Assembly (NCBI RefSeq): GCF_050483325.1
Contig: NZ_JBCMYF010000009.1
Coordinates: 62,001 to 126,000, forward strand
Source of the DNA: Bacillus_P idriensis_A
GTDB taxonomy: Bacteria; Bacillota; Bacilli; Bacillales; Bacillaceae
Length of the DNA stretch: 64,000 nucleotides
Direction of reading: 5' to 3'
Shown here: positions 43,106 to 52,419 of the stretch, piece after piece
Layout: each line of letters opens with the position of its first letter
Position numbering within the stretch: the first letter of the stretch is position 1
Notes under the pieces: model-generated
What the model was told of the DNA's origin: nothing
The model's database searches: none
The model's input: the letters and a program-made list of their open reading frames with translations, nothing else
Program-made: the position numbers and the translations under genes

Positions 43106-44888
43106 ATACCATGATCTGTTTTTCAGCTGCTAATGGATTTCTAACTTGTCCAAACTCTGAAGCATGAGGCCGGTCATCTCCATCTCCATAGCCATATTCA
43201 ATCATTCGGTTGCGGTTGAGGCAGAGCTTATTAAATGTCGGTCTCAGAAGGTCAAAGAGTTCGAAGCGTTCTTTCAGCTCCGGAAATTCAGCTTGATAGG
43301 AAAGGATTGATTCTCTCAGCTTATTCCAAAATCTCTTTTCATCAAAGTCAGCTCTTCTGTGAAGGATATCGGCCAAATACCTGAAATGGCAGACAAATAA
43401 TCCAGTGAAAATGAATTGGCACAGTCCTTCAGGCGCTTCGCTCCTCAGCACGGTTTTCAGCTCTCCCGAAATGGAATTAAGCTCAGACAGCGGCTGATCG
43501 CTGATATTGACATCATCTACAAAATCTTTCACAGCAAGTCTGTGAGGTTTATAGTCTTTAATAATGACAACCGTATTTTGTCCATGCGGTGAAAAGACTG
43601 TTCCGTATTTGTATAGATAGTGCAGAAGCGGCGGGAGGAGAACCTCAAACAGCTGCTTTGTCCATTCTTCTGCGCTGAGGCCTGACTTTTCAATCAATTC
43701 CATTGTATATGATTTCCCGTCCTCCCCTTCATATAAAAGAGCGGCAAGCGTAATGGCCTGTTCTCCCGCGTCCAAAAATGAGTAAATGCTTTCCCGCCAA
43801 ATGACTCCAAGCATCTCCATAAATTGATACGGTGCTCCTTCTAGTTTTACGTAATCAGGATGATGGTAATTCATGCTCGCCACTTCTCCAGGGAGAATAA
43901 CCCTGCATGTATCTCTCAAAAATGAATCATTGTCACGGATCCCCTGAATATGAGCAGTAATTTCCGGTGCGAGCACCACTCGTTCAGACGGCAATCCCCT
44001 ATACACTAATGTATTCAAAATACTCATAGGCAGCTTTACGTGATGCTTCTTTTTATGATCCATATTGACAAATGTCCGGATGGACTGCTGCGGCAGATAT
44101 TGATCTTCTCCTCTGCCTAGATAAATGATCCGCTTTTCAAAAAGCTCTTCTGAAAACAGCGGAACGATGACGTGATTCCACTGCCACTCATGGACAGGCA
44201 TAAAGAAGAAATTTTCTGGCTGCACTCTTTGATTAATTAGCTTGTCATTAAATTCTCTTATTGCCGATTGCCCGATCTCGCTTTCTATTAACATGTTATA
44301 CTCTACTTCTTTTGTTGAATGGAACGTCCCCCACTCCTTTGAGACAGCAATCCAGTCCAGAGTAGTCTGCTGCTTTTGTTCAGGAGCATATTGCAGGTAA
44401 TCTGAATAAGAAAAACCGATGCGCCCTTTGTTATACGTAATCCAGGGATGCCCCGTCATCTCCCCTTCAAGCTCCGCATAGTCCAGATCTGTTAAATCTG
44501 CGGTCGAACGGTCTTGCTGATTGGCAATAATATGGGTGTCAGCAAGCAGCGTGCGTTTATATTCTTCTATTAAATAGGCAGCGGTAAAAGGTTTTATATT
44601 TATTTCCTTTTGGAGGACCAATAAAAATTCAATAGGATTCACAGCTTCTTCCCATGATCCATGTTTATTGATTTCAATTGATTGAACATCTACCCAATAA
44701 CTGTCCATCAGCCTTTCTTCTGCTAGAAAGCGGTAAGATATTCCGCTCTCAAAATTCAGAAGATATTTGCCATCCTCTTTTTCCGCCTGGATCATTTCTT
44801 CGTATAAAAACTCAGATATCATTTTTGCAAGCAGCCGTCTGCTCGCTTTCTTCCAATCTTCTGCATTCCATTTTTGTTCAGCTGACAT
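43104..44888 (-). CDS. rhbF: NIS siderophore synthetase (IucC/RhbF-like)
   Basis: A 594-residue IucA/IucC-family synthetase from ATG 44888 (AGGAGA upstream; GTG 44897 is too close). Family motifs: GHPWITYNKGRIGFS (substrate/ATP region), FFMPVHEWQW, HVKLPMSILNTLVYRGLPS and SPHGQNTVV. These enzymes adenylate a citrate carboxylate and condense it with an N-acyl-N-hydroxy-diamine without an NRPS. As the second synthetase of the operon it would add the second arm. It is the last gene, ending in a strong terminator. Confidence 0.9.
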   Translation of the reverse strand: MSAEQKWNAEDWKKASRRLLAKMISEFLYEEMIQAEKEDGKYLLNFESGISYRFLAEERLMDSYWVDVQSIEINKHGSWEEAVNPIEFLLVLQKEINIKPFTAAYLIEEYKRTLLADTHIIANQQDRSTADLTDLDYAELEGEMTGHPWITYNKGRIGFSYSDYLQYAPEQKQQTTLDWIAVSKEWGTFHSTKEVEYNMLIESEIGQSAIREFNDKLINQRVQPENFFFMPVHEWQWNHVIVPLFSEELFEKRIIYLGRGEDQYLPQQSIRTFVNMDHKKKHHVKLPMSILNTLVYRGLPSERVVLAPEITAHIQGIRDNDSFLRDTCRVILPGEVASMNYHHPDYVKLEGAPYQFMEMLGVIWRESIYSFLDAGEQAITLAALLYEGEDGKSYTMELIEKSGLSAEEWTKQLFEVLLPPLLHYLYKYGTVFSPHGQNTVVIIKDYKPHRLAVKDFVDDVNISDQPLSELNSISGELKTVLRSEAPEGLCQFIFTGLFVCHFRYLADILHRRADFDEKRFWNKLRESILSYQAEFPELKERFELFDLLRPTFNKLCLNRNRMIEYGYGDGDDRPHASEFGQVRNPLAAEKQIMV

Positions 44889-44901
44889 CTCTCTCACTCT
44901 C

Positions 44902-46212
44902 CTAAACTGTTTGTTTGCTGCGTACTAGATGGCTTGTACCAAAATGCTGAAAAACATTTTTTTCAGGCAGGTCAAACACTTCTCTTCCGGCAAGCTGATT
45001 GATGATTTTAGCATTCCGGTAAGCGCCTAATCCGAGGTCCGGTGCTCCTACTCCGTGAGTGTGCATTTCACCGTTTTGAATGAAGATTTTGTTTTCCCGT
45101 TTATCATGCAGCTCCAGTTCATAATCTTTTGAGACAATTGGACGGTTCCTGCTGTCCCATTTCAAAAGATTTGATAGATTTGCAAAAGCATTGGGCCATA
45201 CAGTCTTATAGCCTGTAGCTGCGATGACGATATTTGAATGCAGGTTAAAGGCTTCCCCCTGCTCCCATTGATGACATTGCAAATGTAAATCTGAACCGGT
45301 CTCCGCAATATCAAGTACGGCTGTTTTAGCCAATAAGTGAACATCCGGCTTTTGCCCCGCTATTGTTCTTTCATATAAAAGATCATAGATTTCAGCAATC
45401 GTATCTGCACTGATTCCTTTATAAAGAGAATCCTGTTTTGGCACAATCGTATCTTTTAATTCCTGGGGAATTCTGTAAAAGTACTCTGTGTAGTCAGGCG
45501 AAAAATGTTCAAGCCCAAGCTTTGAATACTCCATTGGGAAAAATCCATCTGTACGTGTAAGCCAATTTAATTGATAGCCGTACTCCTTTTGTTCTTTCAG
45601 CAGCTCAAGAAAAATTTCCGCCGCACTCTGACCTGAACCAATAACGGAAACCGCGTCAGCCTGCAAACTCTCTTTTTTCCTGTACAAAAATTCAGCTGAA
45701 TGAAAAAGATTGTCTGATTTCCCTCTTGCCGACCAGTCTGGAATATTCGGAGCACTTCCCATTCCAAGTACAATATGACGCGCAATAAAACGTTCCATTT
45801 CTCCTGAGCCAACATCTTCTACAATGACTTCGTATCCTTCAGTATGATGTAAAACATCAGCAACCCGTTTTCCAAACTTGCAGCTGTCAAGCTCCGCTGC
45901 TACCCACTGCAGATAGTGGTTATATTCTCTGCGCGGAATATGGAACGATTCAAGAAAATAGAAATGATAAAGTCTTTTTTGATGATGAAGGTAATTCAGA
46001 AAGCTGAATTTGCTTATTGGATTGACCATAGAAACCGCATCAGCCAAAAATGGGACCTGTAAGGTTGTCCCTTCGATCAAAAGTCCTTCATGCCAATTAA
46101 ACTCGGGCTTTTGATCAAAAAAGAGCGCCTCTGCTTCCTCTACATCATCCAGTAACGCTGCCAATCCAAGATTAAACGGTCCAAGCCCTACTCCGATTAC
46201 GTCATAAACCAT
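44902..46212 (-). CDS. rhbE: Diamine N-monooxygenase (IucD/RhbE-like)
   Basis: A 436-residue flavin N-hydroxylase of the lysine/ornithine monooxygenase family. FAD site GVGLGPFNLGLAALL (7-21), NADPH site VIGSGQSAAEIFLELL (about 190-205) and the C-terminal ATGYK are intact. In this context it should hydroxylate a terminal amine of 1,3-diaminopropane made by the decarboxylase upstream. The start overlaps the acyltransferase gene by 11 nt. Confidence 0.92.
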   Translation of the reverse strand: MVYDVIGVGLGPFNLGLAALLDDVEEAEALFFDQKPEFNWHEGLLIEGTTLQVPFLADAVSMVNPISKFSFLNYLHHQKRLYHFYFLESFHIPRREYNHYLQWVAAELDSCKFGKRVADVLHHTEGYEVIVEDVGSGEMERFIARHIVLGMGSAPNIPDWSARGKSDNLFHSAEFLYRKKESLQADAVSVIGSGQSAAEIFLELLKEQKEYGYQLNWLTRTDGFFPMEYSKLGLEHFSPDYTEYFYRIPQELKDTIVPKQDSLYKGISADTIAEIYDLLYERTIAGQKPDVHLLAKTAVLDIAETGSDLHLQCHQWEQGEAFNLHSNIVIAATGYKTVWPNAFANLSNLLKWDSRNRPIVSKDYELELHDKRENKIFIQNGEMHTHGVGAPDLGLGAYRNAKIINQLAGREVFDLPEKNVFQHFGTSHLVRSKQTV

Positions 46213-46753
46213 TCTCTGGCCCCCGTTCGAAATCTTCTCTGTGACAAATCATGAAAAGTGCTCTTTTATCAGGCAGCTGAATTTCCTTTTGCGGAATGAA
46301 TCCGCATTTTTCAAAAACATGAATCATTTTCTTATTCCGGCTGTCAGGCTCAGCTACTATTCGCTGCGTCCGTTTGTCTGCAAACATCTGTTTCATGATT
46401 TCATGGAGCATTGGCAGTGATAGACCTTTTCCAAGGTAAGAAGGATCACCGATCAGCAAATGGACACCCTGATCATAAGACTCTGCTTCGTAATAACCTC
46501 CAATGATGTCATCCTTAGCCCAATACGTTTCCCAATAGCTCATTGGCACACTGTCCAGATGGCCGATCCACAGCTTTTGATGATCATCTGCCAAAAGTTT
46601 TTTTAGATGCTTCGTATATTTGCTGAATGGAAAATCTTGATTCCAATAAGGAATGACATGGGGTTCATGATGCCACTTATGAAGCATGGCAGCATCTTTT
46701 TCAAATTCGGCTTTTCGAAATGTGATGGATAAACCGGTCTCTAGCTGATTCAT
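46202..46753 (-). CDS. rhbD: Siderophore N-acyltransferase (AlcB/IucB/RhbD-like)
   Basis: A 183-residue GNAT protein of the AlcB type. KWHHEPHVIPYWNQDFPF and the acetyl-CoA loop GDPSYLGKGLSLPML are characteristic, as is IVAEPDSRNKKMIHVFEKCGF. It should acetylate the N-hydroxy-diamine to a hydroxamate. The ATG overlaps the upstream synthetase stop by 4 nt and its own end overlaps the monooxygenase start, so the three genes are tightly coupled. Confidence 0.9.
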   Translation of the reverse strand: MNQLETGLSITFRKAEFEKDAAMLHKWHHEPHVIPYWNQDFPFSKYTKHLKKLLADDHQKLWIGHLDSVPMSYWETYWAKDDIIGGYYEAESYDQGVHLLIGDPSYLGKGLSLPMLHEIMKQMFADKRTQRIVAEPDSRNKKMIHVFEKCGFIPQKEIQLPDKRALFMICHREDFERGPENGL

Positions 46754-48534
46754 TTCGCTGCAATGGCCTCCTTTTTTGTAAACAAAGGGTTGCTTACTTG
46801 TACATAAACGGACTGTGTTTCAAGCGGTCCAACAAGTTCATCTAAATCATGAAATCTCGTTAATAAATTCGCTTTGCAGGGCAACGTTTCGTTTTCAAGC
46901 AGGGTTTTCAGTAAAAGAGATGGATGATTTGCCGGAAGTGACTGCTGATTCAATTCCTCTCTGATCAGTTTAAGAAGATCCTTCTCATCTGCCAGATCTG
47001 CCGTGCCAAATGCATTGACAAGTCCAAATAAATGGTTGAAAAAGAAATAATAGCGCAATCGTTCATCTGCTACCGCGTCAGAACAAACCGTTTCACTTTT
47101 CAAGCCGATTCCAGGGAGATATGTATTCAATTCATCATGTTTTGATTCGCAAAAGTAAAAACCCTGATTGTCTCTATAAAAAAAGCGGGATGGATAACCA
47201 TTTTCTAGCTGGACAATGCTGTTTTGCTGATGAGCTTCAAGCGCAATCCCCTTTTCAACATAGAGCCATAGGATCGGTTTTAAGGAGATAGCCAAATAGC
47301 GTTTCATCCAGTCTGCGCTTATTTCCTCTGTTGATCGATTTTCCTTTTTAGATAGGTTTCGAATGATGACGGCAAGTCTTGATGTTTGCGGCGAAATTCC
47401 GTCCTGACAAAGGGCAACAAGAGCTGTTGCTTGTTTCGCCCGTTTTTTATAAAAAGGATTATCCCTGAGTATGACTTCAAAACCTGATTCTTTTTGGTCG
47501 TGCAGCTTTAATGTAATAAATGCGGGATCGTGAATGATTTCAAAATCAGGATATCGGTCAGATAACTCGGTTCCGAGCTGTGTGCCCATCAATTCTTTAA
47601 CTTCCACTCCCCGCTCAAGCTCTTTTAACAGGTTCGCCCGGACAGAATTGGTGATTTTGATGTTAAGTGAAAACTTGAGCATGAACTCCACATCAGGATG
47701 ATAGACCGTCCGCAGTGATGAAGTTGCATAAAATGCCCGTCCCTGCTGTCCAAGGTTTTCAAGCTTCCCAGCTTGAATGAACTCTTGGACAGATGAGTCT
47801 TTGAGCAAATATTCTGCTTGCCACGGATGGATGGGAAGAAGCGCGTATTCATCCTCGCCTGCATACTTCTCTTTAAACGAATCATGAATCTCAGGGTCAT
47901 CTTTGACAAGCTTCTTTATAAGGTCAATTGCTGACTTTGGCATTGTTGACTTTGAATAAATGGAGTCTGCATGAGCTCTAAAATAATGCAGCGGAAATGC
48001 TCCTTTTAATTCTGGTGAATACGTCTTCATATCCGATTCAGTCATTCCCTGTCTGCTTTTTGGTGTCGGATGAAGCAAATGGCCAAACAAAAGGGACTGT
48101 TCAGCTGCAATAAAATCAAATGAGGTTTGATATAGCTCTTCCTCATCTTTCGCTCGCTCTTCTAAAAATTGAGCCATGGATTCACAGCTTTGTCTGACTC
48201 GCAAAAGCAGTTCTTCGTTTTTGCCGGCTGAATTTGAATCTAGTTCTTTCATCGTTTTTTCAATGCATGTTATGTAATCAATTTCCTCGTTTTCACAGTA
48301 AACAGGATAGTCTAACAAGTGGCGTCCTGTCTCTGAAAAATAGCTTGCAGGAATATAAAGGTTGGAATTTTGCTTGTGTAAACGAACATGAATCCATTTT
48401 CCATTGTGCTTCTTTCTTAAAGTTTCGGGTGCACCTTCACTAAGATTCCCGCTGTTTGTTTCGCGCAAAAAGCAATTTAAATAGCTTTGCAGAGTTGCTT
48501 TTTCAGCAAGAGCGGCCGCTTCAAGTTTGTTCAT
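46750..48534 (-). CDS. rhbC: NIS siderophore synthetase (IucA/RhbC-like)
   Basis: A 594-residue IucA/IucC-family synthetase. The second of two adjacent ATGs (48534) is preferred because AAGGAGG is 7 nt upstream. GHLLHPTPKSRQGM, LLPIHPWQAEYLL, FMLKFSLNIKITNSVRANL and EAHQQNSIVQL are family motifs. It should condense the first hydroxamate arm with citrate. It follows the decarboxylase with a short overlap. Confidence 0.9.
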   Translation of the reverse strand: MNKLEAAALAEKATLQSYLNCFLRETNSGNLSEGAPETLRKKHNGKWIHVRLHKQNSNLYIPASYFSETGRHLLDYPVYCENEEIDYITCIEKTMKELDSNSAGKNEELLLRVRQSCESMAQFLEERAKDEEELYQTSFDFIAAEQSLLFGHLLHPTPKSRQGMTESDMKTYSPELKGAFPLHYFRAHADSIYSKSTMPKSAIDLIKKLVKDDPEIHDSFKEKYAGEDEYALLPIHPWQAEYLLKDSSVQEFIQAGKLENLGQQGRAFYATSSLRTVYHPDVEFMLKFSLNIKITNSVRANLLKELERGVEVKELMGTQLGTELSDRYPDFEIIHDPAFITLKLHDQKESGFEVILRDNPFYKKRAKQATALVALCQDGISPQTSRLAVIIRNLSKKENRSTEEISADWMKRYLAISLKPILWLYVEKGIALEAHQQNSIVQLENGYPSRFFYRDNQGFYFCESKHDELNTYLPGIGLKSETVCSDAVADERLRYYFFFNHLFGLVNAFGTADLADEKDLLKLIREELNQQSLPANHPSLLLKTLLENETLPCKANLLTRFHDLDELVGPLETQSVYVQVSNPLFTKKEAIAAK

Positions 48535-50041
48535 CATACATCCTCCTTGTTTCATCTTCTCCGATTTCTTTCATTCTTCTGATGATTTTTTCAACATCGC
48601 TCATTTTTGTTAATGGATTCAAAAAGGTGAATTTTAAACAGGCATTGCTGTCCACTTTCGTCCGGGCTATGATCACTTCTCCATTTTTCAGAAGAATTTC
48701 CCGGATTTGATAGTTTAAATGATTGATCTGCTCATTTGTTAAATCATCAGTTCCGTTGTATCTGAAAACAACCGCGCTCAGTTCAGGCTGGTGATAGACG
48801 CAGAATTCACGCTCTTTTTTCAGCAGCTCAAATGTTTTCTGCGCTACATGCAGCGTATGATCGATCATCTCTTCCCACTCTTCTTTTCCAACTAATTGAA
48901 AGGAGAGAAATGGTTTCAGTGCATCGAAACGTCTTGTTGTCTGAATGGATTTTGAAACAAGATTTGGAATGTTATCTTCTTCATCTTCAATTGGGTTCAA
49001 GTAATCCGCATGATGCCTGATAAATGAAAATGACTCCCGGTTCTTTACGAAAAATGCTCCGCAGCTGATTGGCTGATAAAACATTTTATGAAAATCCACT
49101 GTAATGGAATCAGCTCTCTCTAAACCTGCGAGTTTATCTTTATAGGTATCTGATAAAACAAGACCTCCACCATAAGCAGCATCTGCATGAAACCACAGGT
49201 CATGTTCTATAGCCAGAATGCTCATTTCCTCAAGCGGATCGATGCTTCCAAAGTCTGTTGTTCCTGCCGTCCCAATCAGTGCAAAAGGCAAATCACCTTT
49301 CTGTTTCAAAATGTCAATGCATGAAGCCAAATCATCCATACACATTCGGTATTTTTCATCCGCCTTTACTAATACAACAGAATCTTCACCTAAGCCTACT
49401 ATTGAAGCTGCCTGCTGGACTGAAAAATGGGCTGCTTCTGAGCAGAGAATTTTCAGCCGGTGATGTTCAGGGGGAAGACCCTTCTTTTTACAATTCCAAT
49501 TCCAGAATTTTAAGGCAGCACGTTCTCTTGCAAGCAGGAGCCCCATTAAATTAGACTGAGTTCCGCCGCTTGTCATCACACCATCTCCATCAGGAATCCC
49601 GAACATCCCGCACAGCCCATTCATGACATACTGCTCAACCATAGTAGCCGCGCCGCTTTGATCCCAGGAATCCATGGATTGGTTTAAGCCGGAAATAATG
49701 GCTTCAGCCGCTAAACCCGGAATCATCGGCGGACAGTGAAGATGTGCAGCTGCTGATGGATGGCTGACATGAATGGTATTTGAAGTGATGGTATCCGCAA
49801 GATGTTCATATACCGCTTGCTCATTTTGTTTCGTTTTAGGCTGAAAAACTGGAAAAGCTTGATCTAATTCCTTCTTTACATCAAAGGGACTCAATCCGCT
49901 GTATGGATTTCGGGAAACCATTATCCTTTTAACGGAGTTCATCGCTTGCTTCATTTGATATTCATAATGTTCAATGCTTGATTGATGATTTGATAAAAAT
50001 AAATGTTCAAAGGCTGTTTTATCCTTGACTGCTGATATCAT
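48521..50041 (-). CDS. rhbB: L-2,4-diaminobutyrate decarboxylase (RhbB-like)
   Basis: A 506-residue PLP decarboxylase (group II) from ATG 50041, with AGGATG upstream. PLP motifs: SGGTQSNLMGLLLAR, WFHADAAYGGGL and the Schiff-base lysine in TVDFHKMFYQP. It converts 2,4-diaminobutyrate, from the aminotransferase upstream, to 1,3-diaminopropane, the backbone amine of schizokinen and rhizobactin 1021. Twelve nucleotides separate it from the aminotransferase stop. Confidence 0.92.
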   Translation of the reverse strand: MISAVKDKTAFEHLFLSNHQSSIEHYEYQMKQAMNSVKRIMVSRNPYSGLSPFDVKKELDQAFPVFQPKTKQNEQAVYEHLADTITSNTIHVSHPSAAAHLHCPPMIPGLAAEAIISGLNQSMDSWDQSGAATMVEQYVMNGLCGMFGIPDGDGVMTSGGTQSNLMGLLLARERAALKFWNWNCKKKGLPPEHHRLKILCSEAAHFSVQQAASIVGLGEDSVVLVKADEKYRMCMDDLASCIDILKQKGDLPFALIGTAGTTDFGSIDPLEEMSILAIEHDLWFHADAAYGGGLVLSDTYKDKLAGLERADSITVDFHKMFYQPISCGAFFVKNRESFSFIRHHADYLNPIEDEEDNIPNLVSKSIQTTRRFDALKPFLSFQLVGKEEWEEMIDHTLHVAQKTFELLKKEREFCVYHQPELSAVVFRYNGTDDLTNEQINHLNYQIREILLKNGEVIIARTKVDSNACLKFTFLNPLTKMSDVEKIIRRMKEIGEDETRRMYDEQT

Positions 50042-50053
50042 ATGGTCCACATC

Positions 50054-51406
50054 CTAAACTAAACTTGGGCTGAGTGTTCTTTCAGCAGCTTTAACGGATT
50101 CGAAGAATATGTCACATACCGTGTCAAGCTGTTCTCTTGTAATGATCAGCGGCGGCAAGAAACGGACCACACTGCCAAAGCGCCCCCCTAGCTCAAGGAT
50201 GAGCCCTCGTTTAAAGCATTCCTGCTGGATAAGCTTCGCGAGCTTCGGATGAGCAGGATAACTGCCAATGGCATCTGCAGCAGCGGTTTTATCTACAATT
50301 TCAGTGCCAACCATCAGTCCTAAACCTCGAACATCTCCAATAGAGGCTACTTCCTGCTTCATTTGTTTTAAGCGCAGCATTAAGAAATCGCCAAGCAGTG
50401 CTGCCTGTTCATCAAGCTTTTCCCGCTTAATAAATTTCATTGTCGCTGTACCCGCAGCGATCGCAATCTGATTCCCCCGGAAGGTGCCTGAATGTGCCCC
50501 TGGTTCCCATTGATCAAGATCTTTATGATAAACAACAACCGCTAAAGGCAGTGTTCCTCCGATTGCTTTAGAAAGAACTACAACATCAGGGTTGATATCA
50601 GCATGTTCAAAGGCAAACATTTTTCCAGTGCGTCCAAAGCCTGTCTGCACTTCATCGATGATGAGAGGAATTTGCTGTTCATTTGTAATCTTCCGAACTT
50701 GTTTTACCCATTCATCAGGAGCTGGAATGGCGCCGCCTTCTCCCTGCACGATTTCCATGACCATTCCCGCAGGTTTCACTATGCCGGATTCCGGATCGGT
50801 CAGAGTGCGGTCTATAAAAGTAGAGCCTATTGCTGCACCCTCGTCTCCTCCTATGCCAAACGGACAGCGGTATGAGTATGGATATGGCAGAAAGTGAACG
50901 TCTGACATTAAATTGGGAATTTTGCTTTTCGGTCCAAGATTCCCCATTAGACTAAGCGAACCATTTGTCATCCCGTGATACCCGCCCTGGAAAGATAGCA
51001 TGCCGCCTCTGCCAGTTGCTGTTTTTACAAGTTTCATTGCCGCTTCTATCGCATCAGAGCCTGATGGACCGCAAAATTGGATTTTCGCATTTTCTGCAAA
51101 TTTTTTCGGAAGAGCGTCGAACAGCTCCTCAACGAACTCCTCTTTCATTGGAGTAGTAATATCTAGCGTGTGAAGCGGGCGCTTGCCTTTTATCACATTT
51201 TCCATTGCTTCGATCACAACCGGATGATTGTGTCCAAGTGCCAGTGTTCCTGCCCCTGCCAGGCAATCTATGTAGGTTTTATTCTCAACATCTTTCACAT
51301 AAATCCCTTCTGCCTCACTGATCGCGATTGGAATTCTGCGCGGATACGACCTCGCATTTGATTCTCTCTTGCGCTGGCTGCTTAAATAAAACTCATTCGT
51401 TAGCAT
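50054..51406 (-). CDS. rhbA: Diaminobutyrate-2-oxoglutarate aminotransferase (RhbA/Dat-like)
   Basis: A 450-residue class III aminotransferase from ATG 51406 (AAGGTGA upstream). IIDEVQTGFGRTGKMFAFEH and the PLP lysine in VVVLSKAIGGTLPLA are present; the length and sequence match 2,4-diaminobutyrate aminotransferases of siderophore and ectoine pathways. It makes L-2,4-diaminobutyrate from aspartate semialdehyde and glutamate. It is the first gene of the rhbABCDEF-like order; a Fur box lies just upstream. Confidence 0.92.
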   Translation of the reverse strand: MLTNEFYLSSQRKRESNARSYPRRIPIAISEAEGIYVKDVENKTYIDCLAGAGTLALGHNHPVVIEAMENVIKGKRPLHTLDITTPMKEEFVEELFDALPKKFAENAKIQFCGPSGSDAIEAAMKLVKTATGRGGMLSFQGGYHGMTNGSLSLMGNLGPKSKIPNLMSDVHFLPYPYSYRCPFGIGGDEGAAIGSTFIDRTLTDPESGIVKPAGMVMEIVQGEGGAIPAPDEWVKQVRKITNEQQIPLIIDEVQTGFGRTGKMFAFEHADINPDVVVLSKAIGGTLPLAVVVYHKDLDQWEPGAHSGTFRGNQIAIAAGTATMKFIKREKLDEQAALLGDFLMLRLKQMKQEVASIGDVRGLGLMVGTEIVDKTAAADAIGSYPAHPKLAKLIQQECFKRGLILELGGRFGSVVRFLPPLIITREQLDTVCDIFFESVKAAERTLSPSLV

Positions 51407-51425
51407 AATAATCACCTTTCTTATT

Positions 51426-51440
51426 TGAAAATAATTCTCA
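51426..51440 (-). promoter_or_regulatory. Fur box before the rhbA-like gene
   Basis: On the minus strand TGAGAATTATTTTCA matches the 7-1-7 Fur box TGATAATNATTATCA at 12 of 14 defined positions; an adjacent GAGAATGAGAAT extends the site. It lies 20 nt before the aminotransferase start and after the hydrolase stop, allowing iron control of an internal promoter. Confidence 0.75.
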
Positions 51441-51456
51441 TTCTCATTTAAAAAAA

Positions 51457-52419
51457 TCAAAAAAATTTTCTCAGCAAATTTTTCAGCTGGCTGGTCAAAT
51501 CGATCATTGCAAGATCTGCCCTGTTTACTTGTCCAATCATATTTGGAAAACTGTGAACAAGTTGTTCATAATGCAAATAGGTGACAGAAACACCTGCATC
51601 TGGCAGCTTTTCAGCATACTGCCTGCCCTCGTCGCGTAACGGATCATATTCAACTGTTACAATCATTGCCGGCGGAACGTGTTCAGCATTTATCAAAAGC
51701 AGCGGTGATGCATAAGGATTCTTACCATGTTCTTGTTTGCTTAAATAATGATTCCAAAACCATTCCATTTTTTCTTTTGTCAGATTAAACGAATAGCCGG
51801 ACAGATACGACTCTGTGTCAAAATGATGATTCAAAACAGGTGTGATCAAAAACTGCATATTAAACGTCTGTTTTCCCTGATCACATAGCCAATTGGCAGC
51901 TGCGGCTGCAAGGTTTGCTCCGGAAGATTCTCCTCCGATTGCAAGTTGATCTGAATTCCCATTCCATTTTGAGATGTTTTGAGGAACCCACTCTGATACA
52001 GCAAGAACATCCATAAGCGCTGCAGGAAATGGGTGCTCCGGTGCAAGCCGGTAACCGACGGACACAATCAGGCAATTGGCGTTTTTTGCAAAATATCTGC
52101 ACATGGAATCCGCACTGTCGAGATCTCCAAATACCCATCCTCCGCCATGCATAAATATCAATACAGGCAGCAGTTCAGATGACTGCGGCTGATAAATTCG
52201 AACTGGAATCAAAAAATCAGCCGATTGAATCTTTTCGTTGTATATCATTAAATCATTCATTTCAAGCCTTTGAAAAAATGTTCGTGCTTCTTTATAAAAG
52301 TACCTTGACTGAAGAGCAGATAACTCGGTTAATGGAGGGTGTTTGAGTTCAGCCATTTTAGCACCAATTCTGTTCAGCAGATTTTTCATATCAGCATCAA
52401 TCGGGAGATGAGTTTTCAC
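51457..52419 (-). CDS. HSL-type alpha/beta hydrolase next to siderophore genes
   Basis: A 320-residue hormone-sensitive-lipase-type esterase. The oxyanion motif HGGG is at 91-94; the nucleophile is Ser165 in GGESSG, with Asp259 (EYDPLRDEG) and His289 (VHSF) completing the triad. It has no signal peptide, so it acts in the cytoplasm. Its start overlaps the acyltransferase gene upstream by 4 nt and it lies 51 nt before the rhbA-like gene. The core rhb pathway does not need it. A role in siderophore hydrolysis or editing is possible but unproven. Confidence 0.82.
   Translation of the reverse strand: MKTHLPIDADMKNLLNRIGAKMAELKHPPLTELSALQSRYFYKEARTFFQRLEMNDLMIYNEKIQSADFLIPVRIYQPQSSELLPVLIFMHGGGWVFGDLDSADSMCRYFAKNANCLIVSVGYRLAPEHPFPAALMDVLAVSEWVPQNISKWNGNSDQLAIGGESSGANLAAAAANWLCDQGKQTFNMQFLITPVLNHHFDTESYLSGYSFNLTKEKMEWFWNHYLSKQEHGKNPYASPLLLINAEHVPPAMIVTVEYDPLRDEGRQYAEKLPDAGVSVTYLHYEQLVHSFPNMIGQVNRADLAMIDLTSQLKNLLRKFF

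Noticed and set aside
46202..46753. General-purpose antibiotic acetyltransferase
   Set aside because: The AlcB-type motifs and the coupled position inside the siderophore operon fit hydroxamate formation much better.
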